Shown here: positions 1-7,552 of the stretch, in pieces
Layout of the letters: each line of letters opens with the position of its first letter
Position numbering within the stretch: the stretch's first letter is position 1
Assembly (NCBI GenBank): GCA_947427325.1
Contig: CANEHP010000074.1
Span: 1-10,348 of the forward strand
Source of the DNA: an uncultured Clostridia bacterium
GTDB lineage: Bacteria > Bacillota > Clostridia > Oscillospirales > Ruminococcaceae
DNA: 10,348 nt
Direction of reading: 5' to 3'
The notes under the pieces: generated by a model
The model's input: the letters and a program-made list of their open reading frames with translations, nothing else
Databases searched by the model: none
Told to the model about the DNA's origin: nothing
Made by a program: the position numbers and the translations under genes

Positions 1-63
1 CCTTGCAGGCAACAAAATTATGCACGAAAATCTGCATACTGATTTTATGTGAACATGCTCTAA
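1..63 (-). repeat. End of MITE-like palindromic repeat (copy 1, truncated by window edge)
   Basis: The reverse complement of these 63 bases matches the left arm of the complete element at 5584-5646 with a single mismatch, in the terminal repeat (ATG here, ACG there). The outer end is TTTATGTGAACATGCTCTAA at 44-63, followed directly by parE upstream sequence. The rest of the element must lie left of the window. Orientation is opposite to copy 2. It ends 34 bp before the preferred parE start, so it forms most of the visible upstream region of the topoisomerase operon. Confidence 0.88.
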
Positions 64-87
64 TACAATACACTGTATAAAGTATAT

Positions 88-100
88 GGAGCAAAAAATG
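88..100 (+). promoter_or_regulatory. Ribosome binding site that sets the parE start
   Basis: GGAG at 88-91 lies six bases before the ATG at 98-100. An in-frame ATG at 86 would overlap this site and has no good Shine-Dalgarno of its own. The parC gene uses the same arrangement (GGAG, six bases, start codon), which supports the start at 98. Confidence 0.7.
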
Positions 101-2092
101 GCAAACAAAAGTTACGGAGACAACAGTCTTGTTTCCCTGAAAGGACCCGATCAGGTACGCAAAAGACCTGCGGTAATATTCGGCTCGGACGGAATAGAGG
201 GCTGCGAGCATTCGGTATTTGAAATTCTCTCAAACTCAATAGACGAGGCAAGAGAGGGATACGGCAGAAAAATCATTATCACAAAATTTCTCGACAATTC
301 GGTAGAGGTAGAGGATAACGGCAGAGGAATCCCCATTGACTACAACAAAAACGAGGAAAAATATAACTGGGAGCTGGCCTTCTGCACCCTGTATGCAGGC
401 GGCAAGTACAATAACAACGAGGGGGACAACTACTCCTTTGCCCTTGGCTTAAACGGCTTGGGCTTGTGTGCTACGCAGTTTTCCTCCGAATATATGAACG
501 TTGTAAGCGACAACGGCACATGGCAGTTTGAATTAAGCTTTAAAAAGGGCTTTAACGTAACATTGGAGGAAAACGAAAAGGGCTTTATCAAGAAAAAATC
601 CTCAGGCACAACGGGCACAAGGATAAAATGGAAGCCCGACCTGGACGTATTTACCCAAATCGACATAAGCGACGAGTATTACTGCGACATTTTAAAAAGG
701 CAGGCAATAGTAAACGACGGCTTGGAGTTCGTTTTCCGCAGAGAGGTGGCGGCAGGCGAATTTGACCAAAGGGTCTTCTGTTACCAAAACGGAATTGAGG
801 ACTATTTAAAGGAAATTGCGGGGGAAAACGCTCTTACGGTGCCTCAGTGCTGGCAGGCGCAAAAGCAGGGTAGGGACAGATCGGACAAGCCCGAATACAA
901 GGTAAAGCTTAAAGCAGCCTTTGTATTTTCCAATAAGGTAAAGCTAATCGAGCACTACCATAATTCAAGCTGGCTGGAGCATGGGGGAAGCCCCGACAAG
1001 GCTTTAAGACAGGCTTTTGTGTATCAGATTGACTCATATCTGAAAAATAACAATAAGTATCAGAAAAACGAAAGCAAAATCACCTTTGCCGACGTGGAGG
1101 ACAGCCTTGTTTTCCTTTCATCAAACTTTTCCACTCAGACAAGCTATGAGAATCAGACTAAAAAAGCCATAAACAACAAATTTATTCAGGAAGCCATGTC
1201 CGATTGGCTTAAGCATAATCTTGAAATATACTTTATGGAAAATCCCGATGAAGCCCTGCGGATCTGCGAGCAGGTTCTGGTAAACAAGCGTTCCCGTGAA
1301 AATACGGATAAAATGCGGCAGAATATAAGGAAAAAGCTTGAGGGCAGCATCGATTTAAGCAACCGCATTGAAAAATTCGTAGACTGCCGCAGCAAGGATA
1401 TTGAAAGAAGAGAACTGTATATAGTGGAGGGCGACTCGGCTTTAGGCTCGGTAAAGCTTGCAAGAGATTCCGAGTATCAGGCGATTATGCCTGTAAGAGG
1501 TAAAATTTTAAACTGCTTAAAGGCAGGCTATGACAAGATCTTCAAAAGCGAGATAATCACCAATTTATTAAAGGTGCTGGGCTGCGGAGTGGAGGTGCAA
1601 AGCAAGGCAAACAAGGAGCTTTCCAATTTCAGTCTTGAAAATCTGCGCTGGAATAAAATAGTGATCTGCACCGATGCGGATTATGACGGTTATCAGATAC
1701 GCACGCTTATTTTAACAATGCTGTACCGTCTTACCCCTACCCTTATTCAGCAGGGCTATGTCTATATTGCGGAATCGCCCCTTTACGAAATAGAATGTAA
1801 GGACGAAACGTTTTTCGCCTATACCGAGGCGGAGAAAAACCGCATTGTGGGAAAGCTGGAGGGAAAGAAATACACCTTGCAGCGTTCAAAAGGATTAGGC
1901 GAAAACGAACCCGAAATGATGTCGCTTACCACAATGAATCCCGAAACAAGGCGGTTAATAAAGGTTATGCCCTCCGACGTCGCCGCTACCCGGGAAAAGT
2001 TCGATATGCTTTTGGGGGATAATCTTTCAGCACGAAAGGATCATATCGCCAAATACGGAAGCCGATATCTTGATATTATCGATGTTAGTTAA
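98..2092 (+). CDS. parE: Type IIA DNA topoisomerase subunit B (ParE/GyrB-like, divergent second copy type)
   Basis: ATPase and Toprim subunit of a type II topoisomerase, which pairs with the product of the next gene to pass one DNA duplex through another using ATP. From the start at 98 it has 664 residues, near the usual ParE/GyrB length. The GHKL ATPase domain is N-terminal: E42 and N46 in an ExxxNxxDE motif, D73 in DNGRGIP, GLNGLG at 117-122 (usually GLHGVG), and a QTK loop ending at K355. The Toprim domain has EGDSA (E444) and the metal-binding acidic cluster D526/D528/D530 in TDADYDG, followed by a QI pair where most relatives have HI. SKGLGE lies near the C-terminus. It is followed 25 bp later by the A subunit, so the two form an operon. 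The motif changes and lack of a dnaA/recF context suggest the second (topoisomerase IV-like) pair rather than the main gyrase; parE is a best guess. Confidence 0.85.
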   Translation: MANKSYGDNSLVSLKGPDQVRKRPAVIFGSDGIEGCEHSVFEILSNSIDEAREGYGRKIIITKFLDNSVEVEDNGRGIPIDYNKNEEKYNWELAFCTLYAGGKYNNNEGDNYSFALGLNGLGLCATQFSSEYMNVVSDNGTWQFELSFKKGFNVTLEENEKGFIKKKSSGTTGTRIKWKPDLDVFTQIDISDEYYCDILKRQAIVNDGLEFVFRREVAAGEFDQRVFCYQNGIEDYLKEIAGENALTVPQCWQAQKQGRDRSDKPEYKVKLKAAFVFSNKVKLIEHYHNSSWLEHGGSPDKALRQAFVYQIDSYLKNNNKYQKNESKITFADVEDSLVFLSSNFSTQTSYENQTKKAINNKFIQEAMSDWLKHNLEIYFMENPDEALRICEQVLVNKRSRENTDKMRQNIRKKLEGSIDLSNRIEKFVDCRSKDIERRELYIVEGDSALGSVKLARDSEYQAIMPVRGKILNCLKAGYDKIFKSEIITNLLKVLGCGVEVQSKANKELSNFSLENLRWNKIVICTDADYDGYQIRTLILTMLYRLTPTLIQQGYVYIAESPLYEIECKDETFFAYTEAEKNRIVGKLEGKKYTLQRSKGLGENEPEMMSLTTMNPETRRLIKVMPSDVAATREKFDMLLGDNLSARKDHIAKYGSRYLDIIDVS

Positions 2093-2107
2093 GAAAAATG
2101 CATTTAT

Positions 2108-2120
2108 GGAGTAAAAATTG
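2108..2120 (+). promoter_or_regulatory. Ribosome binding site for the TTG start of parC
   Basis: GGAG at 2108-2111 is six bases before the TTG at 2118. No ATG lies at a suitable distance, and the spacing copies the parE site. This supports a TTG start for the A subunit. Confidence 0.65.
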
Positions 2121-4352
2121 AAAAAGAACAATAAAAATCAACCGCCAAAAAATAATAACAAATCCAATTACCCCAAGGCATATATCGAGGGAGCGGGAAT
2201 CGTGGCGGAAAAGCCCATAACCGACACCCTTGAAGAAAACTATATGCCCTATGCCATGAGCGTTATAGTGTCCCGCGCCCTGCCCGAAATAGACGGCTTT
2301 AAGCCTTCTCACAGAAAGCTGCTGTACACGATGTACAAAATGGGGCTTTTAAGCGGCGCAAGAACAAAATCCGCCAATATTGTGGGACAGACCATGCGCC
2401 TTAACCCTCACGGAGATATGGCAATCTACGAAACCATGGTTCGTCTTACAAGGGGCAACGAAACGCTTCTGCACCCCTATGTGGACAGCAAGGGAAACTT
2501 CGGAAAGGTATATTCCAGGGATATGGCGTTTGCCGCCAGCCGATACACCGAAGCAAAGCTCGACAAAATATGCACCGAGCTTTTTTCGGATATTGACAAG
2601 GACACGGTGGATTTTGTGCCAAACTACGATAACAGTATGCTTGAACCCACCCTTCTGCCTGCAAAATTTCCCTCTATATTGGTAAATAATAATGTGGGCA
2701 TTGCCGTTTCCATGGCGAGCAACATTTGCTCCTTTAATCTTACCGAGGTTTGCGAAACGGCCATAAGCCTTTTGAGAGATCCCGACCACGATATTATTTC
2801 CACCTTAAAAGCTCCCGATTTCCCGGGCGGCGGCTTTGTGCTTTATGACGAGGACGAGCTGCGGAAAATCTATCAGACGGGCAGAGGCTCGGTAAAAATC
2901 AGGGCAAAATATAATTTTGACGAAGCCTCTAACGTTGTGGAGGTAACGGAAATTCCCCCTACGACCACAGTTGAAGCCATTATGGACAGAATTGTGGATC
3001 TTGTTAAGCAGGGAAAGATAAAGGAAATTTCCGATGTAAGAGACGAAACCGATCTTTCGGGCTTAAAGCTGGCTATCGATCTGAAACGCAAGGCAGACCC
3101 CGATACGCTTATGCAAAAGCTGTTTAAGCTTACTCCCTTGCAGGATTCCTTCGGCTGCAACTTTAATGTGCTGATCGAGGGCAATCCGAGGGTTATGGGA
3201 GTGGGCGAGATCCTTAAAGAGTGGACGGATTTCAGAACAAGCTGCATCAAACGCCGCATTACCTTTGATTTAGGCAAAAAGAAGGAAAAGCTGCACCTGC
3301 TTTTGGGATTGCAGAAAATACTGCTTGATATTGACAAGGCTATAAAAATAATCCGTGAAACCGCCGAGGAATCGGAGGTAGTGCCCAACCTTATGATAGG
3401 CTTCGGAATTGACGAGGTTCAGGCGGAATATGTGGCGGAAATAAAGCTGCGCCATATTAACAAGGAGTATATTTTAAGGAGGTTGGAGGAAATAAACGAC
3501 CTTAAAAACGATATAGCGGATATGGAGGACACTTTGGAAAGTCCCCGCCGCATAAAAAACATAATTATTTCCGACCTGAAAGATGTTGTGGAGAAATACG
3601 GACAGCCAAGGCGCACGCTTCTTTCCTACGATATCGGAGAGATTGAGATAGAGGAAGAGGAAGAGCCTGATTTTACGGTAAATGTTTTTGTTACAAGAGA
3701 GGGCTATTTCAAAAAAATCACTCCCCAATCCCTGCGTATGAGCAGCGAGCATAAGCTGAAGGAAAACGATGAGATCGTTATGTCCCGGGAAATATCCAAC
3801 AAATGCGATATGCTTTTCTTTACCGACAAGGCGGTGGTATATAAGGCTAAGGTAAGCTCCTTTGAACAGAAAAAGGCAAGCGCTATGGGAGATTATATCC
3901 CCGCAAAGCTTGAATTTGAAAACGGTGAAGGTCTTGTTTTTACGGCAATAACATTGGACTACACCGAAACTCTTATGCTGTTTTTTAAAAACGGCAAGGC
4001 GGCGAAAATACCCCTTTCCTCCTTTGAGACCAAAACAAACCGCAAAAAGCTTGCCAACGCCTACAACACTGACAGTCCCTTGGTGGCGGCTTTTGTTATC
4101 AAAGAAGCGACCGACTTTTTGTTACAGTCCACAGCGGGAAAAATCCTTATTTTTAATTCCGATCTGCTTATGTCAAAGGCGTCAAGAGATACGCAGGGCG
4201 TTCAGGTTATGCGCCTTACCAAGGCGGAGCTGGATTTTGTAAAAATTTACACTGAGGGCAGCTTTGAAAATGGTGAAGAATTTGTGGTGAAAAATATCCC
4301 CATGGCTGGAAAAGCGGCGGACTTTAATGCGGGGCAGATGACCTTTGAATAG
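2118..4352 (+). CDS. parC: Type IIA DNA topoisomerase subunit A (ParC/GyrA-like)
   Basis: DNA cleavage-rejoining subunit that works with the upstream ParE-like ATPase. It has 744 residues with a TTG start. After a lysine/asparagine-rich leader (about residues 1-20), the winged-helix cleavage domain holds the catalytic tyrosine Y143 in AASRYTE (usually AAMRYTE). The quinolone-region helix reads NPHGDMAIYE, so Met101 and Glu105 stand where E. coli GyrA has Ser83 and Asp87. A long helical region with many charged residues (about 380-490) fits the coiled-coil gate. From about residue 511, after an acidic run, repeated blade-like units (for example VFVTREGYFKK and LMLFFKNGKAAKI) form a short beta-propeller. 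I see no GyrA-box (QRRGGKG), the element needed for DNA wrapping and negative supercoiling, which favours a topoisomerase IV-like role. The subunit family is secure; the ParC-versus-GyrA label is inferred. Confidence 0.86.
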   Translation: MKKNNKNQPPKNNNKSNYPKAYIEGAGIVAEKPITDTLEENYMPYAMSVIVSRALPEIDGFKPSHRKLLYTMYKMGLLSGARTKSANIVGQTMRLNPHGDMAIYETMVRLTRGNETLLHPYVDSKGNFGKVYSRDMAFAASRYTEAKLDKICTELFSDIDKDTVDFVPNYDNSMLEPTLLPAKFPSILVNNNVGIAVSMASNICSFNLTEVCETAISLLRDPDHDIISTLKAPDFPGGGFVLYDEDELRKIYQTGRGSVKIRAKYNFDEASNVVEVTEIPPTTTVEAIMDRIVDLVKQGKIKEISDVRDETDLSGLKLAIDLKRKADPDTLMQKLFKLTPLQDSFGCNFNVLIEGNPRVMGVGEILKEWTDFRTSCIKRRITFDLGKKKEKLHLLLGLQKILLDIDKAIKIIRETAEESEVVPNLMIGFGIDEVQAEYVAEIKLRHINKEYILRRLEEINDLKNDIADMEDTLESPRRIKNIIISDLKDVVEKYGQPRRTLLSYDIGEIEIEEEEEPDFTVNVFVTREGYFKKITPQSLRMSSEHKLKENDEIVMSREISNKCDMLFFTDKAVVYKAKVSSFEQKKASAMGDYIPAKLEFENGEGLVFTAITLDYTETLMLFFKNGKAAKIPLSSFETKTNRKKLANAYNTDSPLVAAFVIKEATDFLLQSTAGKILIFNSDLLMSKASRDTQGVQVMRLTKAELDFVKIYTEGSFENGEEFVVKNIPMAGKAADFNAGQMTFE

Positions 4353-4381
4353 CCTTTGAGATAAAAAACGGAGCGGCAAAC

Positions 4382-4425
4382 CCTTTCACAGAGCCAACGC
4401 AACCGCGGGTTGACAAATTGAAAGG
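4382..4425 (+). other. Nested inverted repeats in the parC-xre intergenic region
   Basis: CCTTTCA (4382-4388) can pair with TGAAAGG (4419-4425). Inside it, CAACC-GCG-GGTTG (4400-4412) is a perfect five-base stem. A further six-base stem, CCTTTT/AAAAGG, lies at 4444-4458. None is followed by a T-run, so these are not standard terminators. They could stabilise the 3' end of the topoisomerase transcript or be the remains of a repeat. The other bases of 4353-4525 hold only the xre promoter candidates. Confidence 0.35.
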
Positions 4426-4446
4426 TGCAGGTTGGTGGCAATCCTT

Positions 4447-4475
4447 TTGAAAAAAGGCTAAAATCTAATTATAGA
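4447..4475 (+). promoter_or_regulatory. Possible promoter of the XRE regulator
   Basis: TTGAAA (4447-4452) and TATAGA (4470-4475) are separated by 17 bp, matching five of six and four of six consensus bases. A second -10-like hexamer, TATACT (4485-4490), has no good -35. A ribosome site, AAAGGA (4511-4516), precedes the ATG at 4526. Confidence 0.42.
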
Positions 4476-4525
4476 AAAAGCATTTATACTGTAAAACCAA
4501 ATCTTTTGCGAAAGGAAAGAACATT

Positions 4526-5587
4526 ATGATTTTAGCCGACAAGATTATTAAGGAAAGAAAAAGGCTCGGACTGTCGCAGGAGGAGCTGGCGGAAAAGATG
4601 AACGTTTCCCGTCAGGCGGTGTCAAAGTGGGAGGGAAACCAGAGCATACCGGAAATTGATAAGCTTTTGCAGCTGTCATCGCTTTTCGGAGTTACCACCG
4701 ACTATCTATTAAAGGACGACATGGAAATATATGAAGCCCCTCCCAAAAACGAAATAACGGCGAATGAAAGCACAGCCTCCGAAAACGTCCCCGCCGCCCT
4801 GCCGCAGACTAAAGCCGAAAAAACAAGAACGGTAACATTATCGGAAGCCGAAACATTTTTATCCTTAAGGAAATCCGCTTCACATAAGATCGCTATTGGC
4901 ACATTTTTATGTATATTATCGGTTATTCCGTTGCTTTTACTGACAGTGGGCAGCGAAGCTCAAAGGCTTGAGCTTTCCGAAAACGCAGCGTCGGCGGTCG
5001 GTCTTGCCGTATTATTTATGATCGTCGCCGCTGCCACCGCTTTATTTGTATATACAGGCTCTAAAAATTCCCCTTATGAATTTATTGAAAAAGAACCCTT
5101 TGAAACAGAAAAAGGCGTAACCAATATGGTTAGAGAACAAATGAGGATGTTTAACGGCTCATATATTAAATTTAACATATTGGGATCGGTTTTTTGCATA
5201 TTATCTCCCATTTCGCTTTTTATCGGAGGCTTCGGCGAAAATGGCTTTTTTTCGGTGGTATCCTTATGCATAACCTTGATTATTGCAGGAATAGGCGCGG
5301 CGTTCTTTATTTTGGCGGGAGTTCCTCACGAAGCTATGCAAAAGCTTTTAAAGGAAGGAGACTATTCCGAAGCGGCAAAGAAATCAAACGGCATAAAGGG
5401 AGCGGTTTCGGCAGCTTATTGGCTTCTGGTAACGGCGGCATATCTTTTAATGCTGTTCTTGTCGGACGGTCAGGCAGAAAATTGGGAAAGCGGTAACAGT
5501 TGGGTAATATGGCCTGTTGCGGGAGTGCTTTTTCCTGTGGTTTTGCTTATATGCGATGTTGTTCGGGGGAAAAAGGACAGTAATTAG
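4526..5587 (+). CDS. XRE-family transcriptional regulator with C-terminal membrane domain
   Basis: A 353-residue protein. Residues 1-65 are a lambda-repressor-like helix-turn-helix (LSQEELAEKMNVSRQAVSKWE, a very typical XRE recognition region), expected to bind DNA. A polar linker rich in Ala, Glu and Asn (about 66-118) follows. Six hydrophobic segments then lie at about 121-141, 155-176, 216-235, 241-265, 292-312 and 325-345, predicting a membrane-anchored regulator that could sense an envelope signal or a partner. This arrangement is common in Clostridia, but its targets are generally unknown. The gene stands alone between the topoisomerase operon and a repeat element. Its TAG stop (5585-5587) lies within the first four bases of that element (TTAG), so the insertion may have set or trimmed the C-terminus; the ending RGKKDSN is charged and plausible for a cytoplasmic tail. 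No ligand can be named. Confidence 0.87.
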   Translation: MILADKIIKERKRLGLSQEELAEKMNVSRQAVSKWEGNQSIPEIDKLLQLSSLFGVTTDYLLKDDMEIYEAPPKNEITANESTASENVPAALPQTKAEKTRTVTLSEAETFLSLRKSASHKIAIGTFLCILSVIPLLLLTVGSEAQRLELSENAASAVGLAVLFMIVAAATALFVYTGSKNSPYEFIEKEPFETEKGVTNMVREQMRMFNGSYIKFNILGSVFCILSPISLFIGGFGENGFFSVVSLCITLIIAGIGAAFFILAGVPHEAMQKLLKEGDYSEAAKKSNGIKGAVSAAYWLLVTAAYLLMLFLSDGQAENWESGNSWVIWPVAGVLFPVVLLICDVVRGKKDSN

Positions 5588-5750
5588 AGCGTGTTCACAT
5601 AAAATCAGTATGCAGATTTTCGTGCATAATTTTGTTGCCTGCAAGGCAAATTTTTGCAGGAATATCGTTATATTTCAAAAAATTTTAACGAAGCAGGCGG
5701 CAAAATCTGCCGAAAAGATGCATGCTGAGCTTTATGTGAACACGCTCTAA
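5584..5750. mobile_element. MITE-like element with 20-bp perfect terminal inverted repeats (copy 2, complete)
   Basis: A 167-bp non-coding element. The left end is TTAGAGCGTGTTCACATAAA (5584-5603), and its exact reverse complement lies at 5731-5750. Beyond these 20 bases the two arms stay similar but not identical, so the whole unit can fold into one long imperfect hairpin. Smaller stems lie inside: CCTGCAA/TTGCAGG (5638-5644 with 5654-5660), TCGTTA/TAACGA (5665-5670 with 5686-5691) and CGGCA/TGCCG (5698-5702 with 5708-5712). A TA dinucleotide borders GAGCG at both ends, as expected for elements duplicating TA on insertion (IS630/Tc1-type or IS427-type IS5 elements). No transposase is encoded, so movement would need one supplied in trans. 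The family assignment is an inference. Confidence 0.85.
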
Positions 5751-5773
5751 AACGATATTATAAGTAAAAAAGG

Positions 5774-5809
5774 AAATAGCAATAATTTAAAAGTTGTTGC
5801 TATTTTTTC
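5774..5809 (+). terminator. Rho-independent terminator
   Basis: AAATAGCAA (5774-5782) pairs perfectly with TTGCTATTT (5797-5805), enclosing a 14-base loop, and the stem runs into a T-tract (TTTTTTCTTATTT). It would end transcripts coming through xre and the repeat element. A-rich sequence before the stem means it could also act on the opposite strand. Confidence 0.72.
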
Positions 5810-5825
5810 TTATTTATGGTATAAT
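5797..5825 (+). promoter_or_regulatory. Promoter of the fhs-tsaE-tsaB unit
   Basis: A perfect TATAAT (5820-5825) carries an extended -10 TG (5817-5818). A -35-like TTGCTA (5797-5802) lies exactly 17 bp upstream and coincides with the right arm of the terminator stem. Transcription should start near 5832, giving a leader of about 40 bases before the fhs start, with a strong GGAGG at 5863-5867. The leader is too short for a folate-related riboswitch. Confidence 0.72.
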
Positions 5826-5872
5826 CCTATTATCACTTTTAAATCATATGAACCCATTCGGCGGAGGTAAAA

Positions 5873-7552
5873 ATGCTCACAGATATTGAAATCGCACAAA
5901 ACGCAAAAATGAAAAAGATAAAGGATATTGCCGCAGACTTAGGCATAACCGAGGACGAGTTGGAGCCTTACGGCCACTATAAGGCAAAAATCACAGAGGA
6001 ATGTATTCAGCGCCTTTCCGATAAGCCCGACGGAAAGCTTATTCTTGTCACCGCTATAAATCCCACCCCCGCAGGAGAGGGAAAAACCACCACAAGCATC
6101 GGTCTTGCTCAGGGTATGTATAAGCTGGGCAAAAAGGCGGTGCTTGCCCTTCGCGAACCCTCACTGGGACCTGTTTTCGGCATAAAGGGCGGAGCGGCAG
6201 GTGGCGGTTATGCCCAGGTTGTTCCCATGGAGGACATAAACCTGCATTTTACAGGGGATATGCACGCCATAACATCCGCCAACAACTTGCTTTGCGCAAT
6301 GCTTGACAACCATATGCAGCAGGGAAACGAGCTTAACATCGACCCTCGCCGTATTCAGATAAAACGCTGTCTTGATATGAACGACAGGGCGCTGAGAAAC
6401 TGCATTGTGGGTCTGGGCGGCAAGATTAACGGCGTTCCCAGAGAGGACCATTTTTGCATAACCGTTGCCACTGAGATAATGGCTATTTTGTGCTTGGCGG
6501 CAGACCTAAAGGATTTAAAGGAAAGATTAGGCAAAATTCTCGTTGCCTACACCTATGACAATAAGCCTGTTTACGCAAAGGACTTAAAGGCGGTGGGCGC
6601 AATGGCGGCACTGCTTAAAACCGCAGTTAATCCCAATCTTGTACAGACTCTTGAAAACACTCCTGCAATCGTTCACGGCGGACCTTTTGCCAATATTGCC
6701 CACGGCTGCAACTCGGTAAGAGCAACAAGACTGGCGCTTAAATTGGGCGATTATGCGGTTACCGAGGCAGGCTTCGGTTCTGATTTGGGCGCAGAAAAGT
6801 TTTTTGATATAAAATGCCGCTTTGCGGGGCTTAAACCCTGCTGCACCGTATTGGTGGCAACTATCAGAGCCTTAAAGTACAACGGCGGCGTTCCCAAGGC
6901 AGAGCTTACGGCGGAAAATTTGGAGGCGCTGAAAAAGGGCATAGTAAACCTTAAAACTCACATTGAAAATATGCACAAGTACGGCGTTCCCGTAGTGGTT
7001 GCAATTAACCACTTTTACACCGATACCGAAGCCGAAATTCAGTATATTAAGGATTTCTGCAAGGAAACGGGCGTTACCGTTGCTTTCTCCGATGTATTCC
7101 TAAATGGCGGCGAGGGCGGCAGGGAGCTTGCACAGGCGGTTATTGACACAATAGAAAAGTGCGGCGGCTGTCAGACTGACTTTAAGCCTATTTATGACGA
7201 AAAGCTTCCCATAAAGGAAAAGCTTGATATAATAGCAAAGGAAATTTACAGGGCGGAGGGTGTAACCTATACCGCAGCCGCAGAAAAGTCGATCAGGGAA
7301 ATTGAGAATTTAGGCTATGGCGAAATTCCCGTTTGCGTTGCAAAAACACAGTATTCCTTGTCCGACGATCCCGCAAAATTAGGCAAGCCCGAAAACTTTA
7401 CCGTTACAATTCGTGACGTTAAGCTTTCGGCAGGCGCAGGCTTTGTGGTTGCCTATGCAGGGGAAATTATGACAATGCCGGGGCTTCCCAAAATCCCCGC
7501 TGCCAACAATATAGACGTGGACGACTCGGGAAATATAAGCGGATTGTTCTAA
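5873..7552 (+). CDS. fhs: Formate-tetrahydrofolate ligase
   Basis: Makes 10-formyl-tetrahydrofolate from formate, tetrahydrofolate and ATP, in the cytoplasm. The product feeds purine and formyl-Met-tRNA synthesis, and in acetogens the methyl branch of the Wood-Ljungdahl pathway. At 559 residues it is full length for the family. The ATP-binding loop TPAGEGKTT is at 65-73, and the family signature REPSLGPVFGIKGGAAGGGY starts at residue 94, followed by the MHAI region near 130-133. The C-terminal MTMPGLPKIPAA segment is typical. The start is fixed by GGAGG six bases upstream. The stop TAA shares its last A with the ATG of tsaE, so the two are probably translationally coupled. Nothing is missing or unusual. 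Without the other pathway genes, one cannot tell acetogenesis from ordinary one-carbon supply. Confidence 0.97.
   Translation: MLTDIEIAQNAKMKKIKDIAADLGITEDELEPYGHYKAKITEECIQRLSDKPDGKLILVTAINPTPAGEGKTTTSIGLAQGMYKLGKKAVLALREPSLGPVFGIKGGAAGGGYAQVVPMEDINLHFTGDMHAITSANNLLCAMLDNHMQQGNELNIDPRRIQIKRCLDMNDRALRNCIVGLGGKINGVPREDHFCITVATEIMAILCLAADLKDLKERLGKILVAYTYDNKPVYAKDLKAVGAMAALLKTAVNPNLVQTLENTPAIVHGGPFANIAHGCNSVRATRLALKLGDYAVTEAGFGSDLGAEKFFDIKCRFAGLKPCCTVLVATIRALKYNGGVPKAELTAENLEALKKGIVNLKTHIENMHKYGVPVVVAINHFYTDTEAEIQYIKDFCKETGVTVAFSDVFLNGGEGGRELAQAVIDTIEKCGGCQTDFKPIYDEKLPIKEKLDIIAKEIYRAEGVTYTAAAEKSIREIENLGYGEIPVCVAKTQYSLSDDPAKLGKPENFTVTIRDVKLSAGAGFVVAYAGEIMTMPGLPKIPAANNIDVDDSGNISGLF

Noticed and set aside
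86..97. Upstream ATG for parE at 86
   Set aside because: It overlaps the GGAG that properly serves the ATG at 98, and it lacks its own ribosome site.
2349..3388. Long antisense open frames inside parC (146 and 171 codons)
   Set aside because: They lie opposite a strongly conserved coding sequence, have no ribosome sites, and their translations show no domain; they are codon-bias shadows.
4410..4438. TTGACA as a -35 element
   Set aside because: A perfect hexamer, but the sequence 17 bp downstream is TGGTGG, so no -10 accompanies it.
5517..5750. Small open frame running through the repeat element
   Set aside because: It starts inside xre in another frame and is mostly repeat sequence; no ribosome site and no sign of coding.
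5826..5872. Possible ZTP or tetrahydrofolate riboswitch before fhs
   Set aside because: Such elements are known upstream of fhs in Clostridia, but the leader is only about 40 bases and none of the conserved core motifs is present.
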